A DNA stretch of 64,000 nt from Betaproteobacteria bacterium SCN1. Its GTDB lineage: Bacteria > Pseudomonadota > Gammaproteobacteria > Burkholderiales > Thiobacillaceae. Of this stretch, positions 46,860 through 54,440 are shown one piece after another. The position numbers were made by a program, and so were the translations under genes. Each line of letters starts with the position of its first letter. Position 1 is the stretch's first letter. The stretch spans positions 62,001 through 126,000 of the forward strand of contig WBSF01000002.1 of NCBI GenBank assembly GCA_008923315.1. Direction: 5' to 3'. The notes under the pieces are model-generated. The model did not search any database, was not told the DNA's origin, and saw only the letters and a list, made by a program, of their open reading frames with translations.

Positions 46860-49736
46860 ATGAACGCCAAGATCAAACTCGAAAACCACGACCGGCAACA
46901 GATCAAGTACACCACCTGCTACATGTGTGCCTGCCGGTGCGGCATCAAGGTGACGCTGGAGGACGACAAGGTCCGCTTCATCCAGGGCAACCGCAATCAC
47001 CCGACCAACCAGGGCGTGCTGTGCGCCAAGGGTTCGGCCGGCATCATGAAGCAGTATTCGACGGCCAAGCTGACACAGCCGCTGATGCGCAAGCCGGGCA
47101 CCGAGCGCGGGGAAGGCATCTACGAGGCCATCAGCTGGGAACAGGCGCTCGACGTGCTGACCGAACGGCTGGAGGAAATCCGCGCGACCGATCCGTCCAA
47201 GCTGGCGTATTTCACCGGCCGCGACCAGATGCAGGCATTGACGGGTCTTTGGGCGCAGCAGTTCGGCACTCCGAACTGGGCAGCGCACGGTGGTTTCTGT
47301 TCGGTGAACATGGCGGCGGCCGGTCTCTACACCATCGGTTTCTCGTTTTGGGAGTTCGGCGCGCCCGACTGGGATTTCGCCAAGTATTTCATCATGTGGG
47401 GCGTGGCCGAGGATCACTCGTCCAACCCGATCAAGATCGGCCTGGAAAAGCTCAAGCGTCGCGGCGGCAAATTCGTCACCGTGAATCCGGTGCGCACCGG
47501 CTATTCGGCGATCGCGGACGAATGGCTGCCGATCAAGCCCGGCATGGACGGCCTGCTGGCCATGTCGATGGTGCACGTGCTGCTGAAGCACGAGCAGTTC
47601 GATTACGACTTCCTGGTCAAGTACACCAATGCCTCCTGGCTGGTGGTGCAGACACCGGGCCAGAAGGGCGATGGCCTTTTCCTGCGTGACGAAGCCGGCA
47701 ATCCGCTGATCTGGGACATTGAGAAGGAGATCTTCAAGAACGGTGTCGACGGCGATATCGCCCCCGCGCTGTTCGGCGAATACGTGGCGCCGGACGGCCG
47801 CCGCGTGAAAACGGTGTTTTCGATGCTTGCCGAGCGCTATCTCGATGTGCGCTATGCGCCGGAAAACGTCGCGCTGGAAGTCGGCCTGCCGGCCGAGACC
47901 ATCGAGCGCATCGCGCTGGAAATGGCGCACGTCGCGTTCAAGGAAGCGGTCGAACTGCCGATCGAATGGACCGACGTGTGGGGGCGTAAACACGACAAGG
48001 TCGTAGGCCGGCCTGTCGCCATGTACGCCATGCGCGGCATCTCGGCGCACTCGAATGGTTTCCATGCCTGTCGTGCCGTGCATTTCATCCAGATGCTGCT
48101 CGGCGCGCTCGACGGCCCGGGCAACTTCCGCGCGCGCGCGCCTTATCCCAAGCCCATTCCGCCGCACCAGCTGCCGGAAAACAACATCGACATCATCAAT
48201 GCGCCGAATACTCCGCTATCGCGCCCGCCGCTCGGCTTCCCGACGCGACCGGAAGATCTCGTCGTCGACGAATTCGGCAACCCGCTGCGGATCGACAAGG
48301 CGTATTCGTGGGAGGTGCCCATCGCCTCGCACGGCATGATGCACATGGTGATCACCAATGCGACCAACCACGACCCGTATGCGATCGACACGCTGATCCT
48401 GTTCATGGCGAACATGGCCTGGAACTCGACCATGAACACCAAGAACGTGCAGGACATGCTGCGCATGAAGGATCCCGAGGAGCCGGGCGAATACAAGATT
48501 CCGTTCCTCGTCGTCATCGACGCCTTCCATTCGGAGATGACCAATTTCGCCGACCTGATCCTGCCGGATACGACTTATCTGGAACGTTACGACACGATCT
48601 CATTGCTTGATCGGCCGATTTCCGAACCGGATGCTGCGGCCGATGCGATCCGGTATCCGCTGGTCACCCCCGACCGCAACGTGCGCCCCTGGCAGGAAGT
48701 GATGGTCGAACTGGCTTCACGCCTCAAGTTTCCGGCGTTCACCAAGCCTGACGGTAGCCGAAAGTTCAAGGATTACCCCGACTTCATCGTCAATTTCGAA
48801 CGCTCGCCGGGCATCGGCTTCCTGTCGGGCTGGCGCGGCAAGGACGGTTCCAAGTCGCTCAAGGGCGAGCCGAATCCGAAACAGTGGGAAAAATACATCG
48901 AGAACCAGAGCTTTTTCGCACACCACTGGCCGGAGAACCAGAAGTACATCCGCTACGCCAACAAGGACTATCTGGAGGTCGCCGCCGATGCCGGTTTCGT
49001 CGGCAAGGTCGAGCCCATCATCATGCAGTTCTATTCCGAGCCGCTGCAGAAATTCCGCCTGGCCGGCATGGGGTTGTATGACGGCCCGCAGCCAAACAAT
49101 CAGGTTGACCGCGAGCGTCTGGTGAAGTATTTCGATCCGCTGCCGATGTGGTACGAGCCGCTGGAACAGCAGCGCGTCGACGCCGGCGAATATCCGTTCT
49201 TCGCGCTGACCCAGCGCCCCATGTTCATGTATCACTCGTGGGATTCTCAGAACGTGTGGCTGCGTCAGATCATGGCGCAGAACTACATGTACATGAATGC
49301 CCGCAAGGCGGCCGAAATGGGCATCAAGGATTTCGACTGGATCTGGGTGGAGTCGCACAACGGCAAGATCCGCTGCCAGGTGAAGACCATGGAAGGCACG
49401 CAGGAAGACACCATCTGGACCTGGAATGCCATCGGCAAGCAGAAGGGCGCGTGGGGCCTGAAGGAAAATGCATCCGAGGCGACCAAGGGCTTCCTGCTCA
49501 ACCACCTGATTTCCGAGCTGTTGCCGGAGAAATCGGGCGAGCGTCGCGTCACCAACTCCGACCCGGTGACCGGGCAGGCGGCGTGGTTCGACCTGCGCGT
49601 GCGTATCTGGAAGGCTGAGCCCGGTGAAACCGGATCCTGGCCGCAATTCGACACGTTGAAGCCCTATCCGGGCGATGAGCGTTACGAGCGGCCGAACGTG
49701 TTGCGTTACGACGCGCGCAGCCACGAGAAGAATTGA
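46860..49736 (+). CDS. soeA: Sulfite dehydrogenase molybdoprotein subunit SoeA
   Basis: 958 residues of the DMSO-reductase family. The Fe4S4 site is CxxCxxxC with C20, C23, C27, and C55. There is no Tat signal, which favours the cytoplasmic SoeA type over periplasmic PsrA/PhsA. Conserved molybdopterin segments (DVLTERLEEIR.., VWGVAEDHSSNPIK, ANMAWNSTMNTKN) are present. It oxidises sulfite to sulfate with SoeB and SoeC in the membrane. The name rests on length, lack of Tat signal, and neighbours; polysulfide-reductase relatives are alternatives. Confidence 0.88.
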   Translation: MNAKIKLENHDRQQIKYTTCYMCACRCGIKVTLEDDKVRFIQGNRNHPTNQGVLCAKGSAGIMKQYSTAKLTQPLMRKPGTERGEGIYEAISWEQALDVLTERLEEIRATDPSKLAYFTGRDQMQALTGLWAQQFGTPNWAAHGGFCSVNMAAAGLYTIGFSFWEFGAPDWDFAKYFIMWGVAEDHSSNPIKIGLEKLKRRGGKFVTVNPVRTGYSAIADEWLPIKPGMDGLLAMSMVHVLLKHEQFDYDFLVKYTNASWLVVQTPGQKGDGLFLRDEAGNPLIWDIEKEIFKNGVDGDIAPALFGEYVAPDGRRVKTVFSMLAERYLDVRYAPENVALEVGLPAETIERIALEMAHVAFKEAVELPIEWTDVWGRKHDKVVGRPVAMYAMRGISAHSNGFHACRAVHFIQMLLGALDGPGNFRARAPYPKPIPPHQLPENNIDIINAPNTPLSRPPLGFPTRPEDLVVDEFGNPLRIDKAYSWEVPIASHGMMHMVITNATNHDPYAIDTLILFMANMAWNSTMNTKNVQDMLRMKDPEEPGEYKIPFLVVIDAFHSEMTNFADLILPDTTYLERYDTISLLDRPISEPDAAADAIRYPLVTPDRNVRPWQEVMVELASRLKFPAFTKPDGSRKFKDYPDFIVNFERSPGIGFLSGWRGKDGSKSLKGEPNPKQWEKYIENQSFFAHHWPENQKYIRYANKDYLEVAADAGFVGKVEPIIMQFYSEPLQKFRLAGMGLYDGPQPNNQVDRERLVKYFDPLPMWYEPLEQQRVDAGEYPFFALTQRPMFMYHSWDSQNVWLRQIMAQNYMYMNARKAAEMGIKDFDWIWVESHNGKIRCQVKTMEGTQEDTIWTWNAIGKQKGAWGLKENASEATKGFLLNHLISELLPEKSGERRVTNSDPVTGQAAWFDLRVRIWKAEPGETGSWPQFDTLKPYPGDERYERPNVLRYDARSHEKN

Positions 49737-49771
49737 CCCGTCCCTGAACGATAACAAGACGAGAGAGAATC

Positions 49772-50467
49772 ATGAGACTAGGTTTGGTCATCGACCTTGA
49801 TGTGTGCGTGGGCTGTCATGCCTGTGCGATCGCCTGCAAGGAGTGGAACGCCTCCGGCACGATCGGTCCGTTGTCGGACTACCAGCCCTACGGTGCGGAG
49901 CCGTCGGGCGTCTGGTTCAACCGGATTCGCCATTTTGAAATGGACGAATATCCGAACAACAAGACCGTCAACTTTCCGATGTCGTGCAACCACTGCGAGG
50001 ACGCAGATTGCGTCACGGTGTGCCCGACTGGTGCATCGTACAAGCGCGCGGAAGACGGCATCGTGCTGGTCGACCAGGACAAGTGCATGGGGTGCAACTA
50101 CTGTTCGTGGGCCTGCCCCTACGGCGCGCGTGAACTCGACCGTTCGTCCGGCACGATGAAAAAATGCACGCTGTGCGTGGACCGCATCTACGACCAGAAT
50201 CTGCCGGTGGAAGAGCGTCAGCCGTCCTGCGTGCTGACCTGCCCCGCACATGCGCGCATGTTCGGCGATTTCGACGATCCGGATTCGGCTGTGTCACGCG
50301 TCGTGCGCGAGCGCGGCGGCTACGGCCTCATGCCCGAGCTCAACTACAACCCGACCAACCAGTATCTGCCGCCGCGCCGCAAGCCGGTGATCGAGATGAG
50401 CGGTGCACCCAAGGGCGGTTTGAAGGAGAGCATCAAGCAGTTCGCCAACCGGCTGGTTCGCCGCTAG
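49772..50467 (+). CDS. soeB: Sulfite dehydrogenase iron-sulfur subunit SoeB
   Basis: 231 residues, with multiple Fe4S4 motifs: DVCVGCHACAIACKEW, CEDADCVTVCPTGASY, DKCMGCNYCSWACPYGAREL and KKCTLCVDRI..SCVLTCP, so about four clusters. DmsB/PsrB-type electron relay between SoeA and SoeC. No signal peptide. Starts 35 bases after soeA with GAGAGA upstream. Forms soeABC. Confidence 0.93.
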   Translation: MRLGLVIDLDVCVGCHACAIACKEWNASGTIGPLSDYQPYGAEPSGVWFNRIRHFEMDEYPNNKTVNFPMSCNHCEDADCVTVCPTGASYKRAEDGIVLVDQDKCMGCNYCSWACPYGARELDRSSGTMKKCTLCVDRIYDQNLPVEERQPSCVLTCPAHARMFGDFDDPDSAVSRVVRERGGYGLMPELNYNPTNQYLPPRRKPVIEMSGAPKGGLKESIKQFANRLVRR

Positions 50468-50545
50468 GCGCACGATATGGCTTTCGCGTTTTGGCCGCTG
50501 CGCAGTCTGCGCCAGAACGTCGGAATTTAATCCAAGGAATTCAAT

Positions 50546-51484
50546 ATGCATCCCGCATTTTCCGTCATCTTTTTTACTGTGGCGTCGGGCGCCGGTTTCG
50601 GTTTGTTCTCGCTGCTGTTCATCGCCGATACGTTCAAGCTGGGCGGCGGTTTCGAACGCGACCAACTGGTTGCGGGCGGGTTGATCGCCATGGCGCTGGT
50701 CGTGTTCGGTCTGCTCTCGTCCACCTTCCACCTGGCCAATCCGAAGAATGCCTGGCGCGCCTTCTCCCGTTTCCGCACTTCGTGGCTGTCGCGCGAAGGC
50801 GTGTTTGCCATGATTTTCATGCCGCTGGCGCTCATCTACCTGGCCAGCATCATGTTCGACGCGCCCTTGTGGCTGCGCGAAATCAGCGGCTTCCTGACCG
50901 CCGTGCTGGCCTGGATCACCGTGTTTTCGACCGGCATGATCTACGCTTGTCTGAAGACCATCCGCCAGTGGAATACGCCGCTTGTGCCAGCCAACTATCT
51001 GGCGCTGGGCTACGCCAGCGGCAGCCTGCTGCTGCTGCTGGGCGCAGTCATCTCCGGGCTCGATACCATGCCCTATATCGCGATGTCGGCCCTGATCGTG
51101 GCGATCGCGGCAGTGCTCAAAGCCATTTACTATTTCTGGATTCGCGACCCCGGACTTTCGCCCACTATCAACACCGCAACGGGACTGACCCGAGCGAAGG
51201 TGAAGCTGCTGGATACCGGGCATACGCACGGCACCTTTCTTACCCAGGAATTCGGCTATCGCCTGGCGCGCAAAAAGGCAGGCCTTATCAAGACACTGGT
51301 ATTCGTCATCGGGTTTGGTTTGCCGGGACTGATGCTGATCGCGGTATTTAACGGAGAAAGCGGGCAGTTCGCGGCACTGGCGGCCGCATTGGGGGGGCTG
51401 ATCGGCGCGGCCATGGAGCGCTGGCTATTTTTTGCCGAGGCACGGCATGTCGTGAATCTGTACCACGGTGCACAGCGTTGTTAA
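50546..51484 (+). CDS. soeC: Sulfite dehydrogenase membrane anchor SoeC (DmsC/NrfD-like)
   Basis: 312 residues with about eight predicted membrane helices. Starts MHPAFSVIFFTVASGAGFGLF, as in DmsC-type quinone-binding anchors. SoeC passes electrons from sulfite oxidation to quinone. The order soeA-soeB-soeC and size match the cytoplasm-facing SoeABC enzyme of Allochromatium. Follows soeB by 78 bases. Confidence 0.9.
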   Translation: MHPAFSVIFFTVASGAGFGLFSLLFIADTFKLGGGFERDQLVAGGLIAMALVVFGLLSSTFHLANPKNAWRAFSRFRTSWLSREGVFAMIFMPLALIYLASIMFDAPLWLREISGFLTAVLAWITVFSTGMIYACLKTIRQWNTPLVPANYLALGYASGSLLLLLGAVISGLDTMPYIAMSALIVAIAAVLKAIYYFWIRDPGLSPTINTATGLTRAKVKLLDTGHTHGTFLTQEFGYRLARKKAGLIKTLVFVIGFGLPGLMLIAVFNGESGQFAALAAALGGLIGAAMERWLFFAEARHVVNLYHGAQRC

Positions 51485-51507
51485 CCCGCATAGAGGTGGG
51501 GGTTTGC

Positions 51508-51536
51508 TTGGCCTGACAGCGGAATTTGGTTATATT
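51508..51536 (+). promoter_or_regulatory. Sigma-70-type promoter upstream of the rhodanese gene
   Basis: -35 TTGGCC (51508-51513), 17-base spacer, -10 TATATT (51531-51536), predicted start near 51543, 31 bases before the rhodanese ATG. An inverted repeat ATTAG-TAAATT-CTAAT (51534-51549) overlaps the -10 and start site and could be a repressor operator. Confidence 0.55.
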
Positions 51537-51573
51537 AGTAAATTCTAATTTCCTTTGCGGGAGCATTACGACT

Positions 51574-51903
51574 ATGTTTGGATTGTCCGGTTTCAAGGAA
51601 GTCGACCCTGCCTACGTTGCCGAAATCGCCGCCAAGGGTGCGCACCTCATTGATGTGCGTACGGAAGCCGAGGTTGCACAGGGCGTCATCGGTGGCGCGA
51701 TCCACATTCCCCTGCATTTGCTGCCGTTGCGTGCCGCTGACATTCCCCAGGACAAACCGGTGGTGATCTACTGCCGTTCCGGTGCGCGATCCGCTCAAGC
51801 CTGCGCGTTCATGGCCTCCAAAGGCTACAGCAACATGCACAATCTGGCTGGCGGCATCATGGCCTGGGCGCGCTCCGGGAACACTCTCGCACAGCCTGGC
51901 TGA
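51574..51903 (+). CDS. Rhodanese-like sulfurtransferase
   Basis: 109 residues from ATG at 51574 (the in-frame start at 51526 lies within the -10 region). Single rhodanese domain with DVRTEAEVAQG and the active-site loop YCRSGARS (C67). It binds and passes on persulfide sulfur. Next genes are tusA and dsrE2, so this is the rhd-tusA-dsrE2 set known from sulfur oxidisers, where it moves sulfane sulfur to the cytoplasmic oxidation machinery. Confidence 0.9.
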   Translation: MFGLSGFKEVDPAYVAEIAAKGAHLIDVRTEAEVAQGVIGGAIHIPLHLLPLRAADIPQDKPVVIYCRSGARSAQACAFMASKGYSNMHNLAGGIMAWARSGNTLAQPG

Positions 51904-52025
51904 CCGGCGGAAAAACGCTCATAAGCAAAGCTGATCGGAGACCAAATTTTGTTGCAATGGTGTGGCTTCTGGTTTAAGGTACCGCAGCATTTTTTATGCT
52001 CGCCGATTAATGTTAGGAGAACAAC

Positions 52026-52253
52026 ATGAACTTCGATAAAGAACTCGACGCACGTGGTTTGAACTGTCCGCTGCCCATCCTGCGCGCCAAGAAGGCCCTG
52101 GCTGAAGTCGGCAGCGGTCAGGTGCTGAAAATCCTGTCCACCGATCCGGGTTCGGTCAAGGATTTTGCCGCTTTCGCCAAGCAGACGGGTAACGAACTGC
52201 TGTCCACCGCAGAAGCGGGTGGCGAATTCACCTTCTTCATGAAGAAGAAGTAA
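52026..52253 (+). CDS. tusA: Sulfur carrier protein TusA
   Basis: 75 residues. The CPxP motif with carrier C14 in DARGLNCPLPILRAKKAL. Acts as a cytoplasmic persulfide relay. AGGAG precedes ATG at 52026. In lithotrophs TusA hands sulfur from rhodanese and DsrE2 to rDsr or sHdr. Neighbour order supports this. A terminator at 52273-52313 sits just after the gene. Confidence 0.93.
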   Translation: MNFDKELDARGLNCPLPILRAKKALAEVGSGQVLKILSTDPGSVKDFAAFAKQTGNELLSTAEAGGEFTFFMKKK

Positions 52254-52272
52254 GTCAGAAGCCCGGATACGC

Positions 52273-52313
52273 GCGCCGTCTGTTCGTTCGAACACACGGC
52301 GCCGTTTTTTTTT
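52273..52313 (+). terminator. Strong intrinsic terminator between tusA and dsrE2
   Basis: Stem GCGCCGT (52273-52279) pairs with ACGGCGC (52296-52302), and the inner TGTTCG pairs with CGAACA; nine T residues follow (52305-52313). It could reduce read-through from tusA to dsrE2, giving the small carrier more transcript. Confidence 0.85.
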
Positions 52314-52334
52314 AACGGTACAGGAGAAAGAGCT

Positions 52335-52844
52335 ATGGATACTAAAAAAATGGCCATAATCGCTACCAAGGGCACGCTGGACTGGGCCTATCCCCCGTTC
52401 ATCCTGGCGTCCACTGCAGCGGCACTGGGCTATGAAACCCAGATTTTCTTTACTTTCTACGGCCTTCAGCTCGTCCGCAAAGACCTGTCCGGCCTGAAAG
52501 TCAGCCCGCTCGGCAATCCGGGCATGCCGATGAAGATGCCTTTCGGGCCCAAGTGGTTCAAGAGCATCAACTGGAATATGCCCAACGCCATTCAATCGCT
52601 GGTTCCCGGCTATGAGAGCGTGGCAACCGGTCTTATGAAAATGACCATCGCCAACAATGGTGTGGCAACCATTCCCGATCTGCGCAGCCTTTGCCAGGAG
52701 GCCGAAGTCAAATTCATCGCCTGTCAGATGACGGTCGAACTGTTCGGTTTCGAACACGCTGATTTCATCGATGGACTCGAATACGGCGGCGCGGCCACCT
52801 TCTTCGAATTCGCGGGCGAGACCGATATCTGCCTGTTCATCTGA
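52335..52844 (+). CDS. dsrE2: DsrE2-type sulfurtransferase
   Basis: 169 residues of the DsrE/DsrF/DrsH-like family, subgroup DsrE2. Two cysteines are C120 and C130 (SLCQEAEVKFIAC), the expected spacing for persulfide transfer. The N-terminal hydrophobic stretch (about 17-45) could associate with the membrane. AGGAGA precedes ATG 52335. Member of the rhd-tusA-dsrE2 module. A terminator follows (52874-52899). Confidence 0.86.
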   Translation: MDTKKMAIIATKGTLDWAYPPFILASTAAALGYETQIFFTFYGLQLVRKDLSGLKVSPLGNPGMPMKMPFGPKWFKSINWNMPNAIQSLVPGYESVATGLMKMTIANNGVATIPDLRSLCQEAEVKFIACQMTVELFGFEHADFIDGLEYGGAATFFEFAGETDICLFI

Positions 52845-52873
52845 GCGAACGCGGGATGACAGAACGATGGTGG

Positions 52874-52899
52874 GCCGGAGTGATCCGGCTCATTTTTTT
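52874..52899 (+). terminator. Intrinsic terminator after dsrE2
   Basis: Stem GCCGGA (52874-52879), loop GTGA, TCCGGC (52884-52889), then CA and a seven-T run (52893-52899). It ends the rhd-tusA-dsrE2 transcript and isolates the fadL-like gene. Confidence 0.82.
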
Positions 52900-53043
52900 A
52901 TGTGTCATTTGTACCACAGCAAATGGTAGTCCATCGGAAATAATAATCGCGCCGCCCTTGTTTGCGGCCGATTACACGCGTAGCCTTCGTCAGCAGCATC
53001 TAATAAATTTATCAACAACACCTAGTTTTCTGAGGAGAAACCT

Positions 53044-54339
53044 ATGAAATTCACCCGAGTATTCGCTTTTATGGCACTGGCCGGCCTGACGGGCAGCGCA
53101 TTTGCGACCAATGGCTATTTTTCGCATGGCTACGGGATGAAAGCAAAGGGCATGGGGGGGGCGGCTACGGCGTCATACGACGACGCATTCTCCGGTGCGA
53201 ACAACCCTGCGGCCGCTGCGTTCGTGGGCAATCGTTTGGATCTTGGCGCAGACTTGTTCAGTCCTCGCCGCGAAGCGAGCCGGACGGGTTTGGGCCCATT
53301 CGATTTCAGCGCTGACAGCGACAGCAAATATTTCATCATTCCCGAATTCGGTTATAACCGCATGGTCAACAGCAATTTGGCCATGGGGATCACCGTTTAT
53401 GGCAATGGCGGCATGAATACGGATTACCCGGGCGGACAGCTGGATGCCGGCATGTGTGCGGGCGGTGCGCCAAATGGCATGCCGGCCAACGCACTGTGCG
53501 GGGCGGGCAGCCTGGGGGTGGACTTGATGCAGCTGATTATTGCGCCGACCGCCGCGTATAAAATCGCACCCAATCACTCGCTTGGCATCTCGCCGTTGTT
53601 GGGTTATCAGCGGTTCAAGGCAGAAGGCCTGCACGCATTCGGAGCCGCCACGATGGATGCGGGCAATCTGACCAACCGCGGCTATGACGATTCGTTCGGC
53701 TACGGCGTTCGCATCGGATACATGGGGAAAATCACTCCGACCATCACGATTGGCGCGGCCTATGCCAGCAAAATGCAATTCGAGGAGTTCAGCAAATACA
53801 GTGGCTTGTTTGCTGAGCAGGGCGATTTTGATATCCCGGAAAACTACAACCTGGGAGTCGCATGGCAAGCCACGCCGGTCCTGAAACTGGCGCTTGATTA
53901 TCAGCGAATCAATTACAGCAGCGTTGCTTCGGTAAGCAATCCCAGTACGAACGCATTCATCCCCGCGCCTTTGGGCGCAGACAACGGTCCCGGATTTGGC
54001 TGGAGCGATATCGACGTCTGGAAACTGGGGGTTGAGTACAAATACAGCGGCAATCTGACGCTGCGTGCGGGCTACAACCATGGCGACAATCCCGTTACGG
54101 CACGTGACGTGACTTTCAATATTCTGGCGCCTGGCATTATCAAGGATCACGCGACGCTGGGCTTTACGTATACGCTGGCCTCGGGTAACGAGCTGACGGT
54201 GAGCTACATGCATGCATTCAAGAATGACGTGACTGGTACTTCGATTCTGCCGGCATTCAGCGGCAATCCGCCTTCCGGAACGGAGAAGATCGATATGTAT
54301 CAGAACTCCCTTGGGGTTCAGTACAGCTGGAAAATGTAA
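53044..54339 (+). CDS. FadL/OmpP1-type outer-membrane transporter
   Basis: 431 residues. Signal peptide about 1-21 (TGSAFA-TNGYFSHGYG). The ATNGYFSHGYGMKAKGMGGA motif and C-terminal YSWKM end are typical of FadL/TodX beta-barrels. Such barrels carry hydrophobic molecules. Next to the sulfur-relay genes it could take up elemental sulfur or another hydrophobic sulfur species, but that is inference. GAGGAG lies upstream of ATG at 53044. Ends before a double hairpin. Confidence 0.86.
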   Translation: MKFTRVFAFMALAGLTGSAFATNGYFSHGYGMKAKGMGGAATASYDDAFSGANNPAAAAFVGNRLDLGADLFSPRREASRTGLGPFDFSADSDSKYFIIPEFGYNRMVNSNLAMGITVYGNGGMNTDYPGGQLDAGMCAGGAPNGMPANALCGAGSLGVDLMQLIIAPTAAYKIAPNHSLGISPLLGYQRFKAEGLHAFGAATMDAGNLTNRGYDDSFGYGVRIGYMGKITPTITIGAAYASKMQFEEFSKYSGLFAEQGDFDIPENYNLGVAWQATPVLKLALDYQRINYSSVASVSNPSTNAFIPAPLGADNGPGFGWSDIDVWKLGVEYKYSGNLTLRAGYNHGDNPVTARDVTFNILAPGIIKDHATLGFTYTLASGNELTVSYMHAFKNDVTGTSILPAFSGNPPSGTEKIDMYQNSLGVQYSWKM

Positions 54340-54352
54340 AGACCGTGGCCTT

Positions 54353-54390
54353 GGCCTTTTCGAGCCGGGATGACCCGGCTCGAAAAGGCC
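54353..54390. terminator. 17-bp perfect hairpin after the FadL-type gene
   Basis: GGCCTTTTCGAGCCGGG (54353-54369), loop ATGA, CCCGGCTCGAAAAGGCC (54374-54390). It shares its last three bases with the next, larger inverted repeat, so the two structures compete. Confidence 0.75.
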
Positions 54391-54435
54391 GGCAACAAAA
54401 AAGCGCAGCCAAGGCTGCGCTTTTTTGTTGCCGGC
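54388..54435. terminator. 23-bp inverted repeat, bidirectional terminator between fadL-like and valS
   Basis: Left arm 54388-54410 (GCCGGCAACAAAAAAGCGCA, then GCC) and right arm 54413-54435 are perfect complements with AA between. The inner stem GCGCAGCC/GGCTGCGC is flanked by six A and six T residues, so it works on both strands, stopping the FadL-type and valS transcripts. Confidence 0.9.
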
Positions 54436-54440
54436 ACCGC

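Noticed and set aside
51952-52025. Promoter before tusA (TTGCAA-17-TAAGGT)
   Set aside because: The -10 hexamer matches only three consensus bases; not strong enough to report.
52856-53047. 63-codon ORF between dsrE2 and the FadL-type gene
   Set aside because: It spans the dsrE2 terminator and overlaps the FadL start; no ribosome-binding site.
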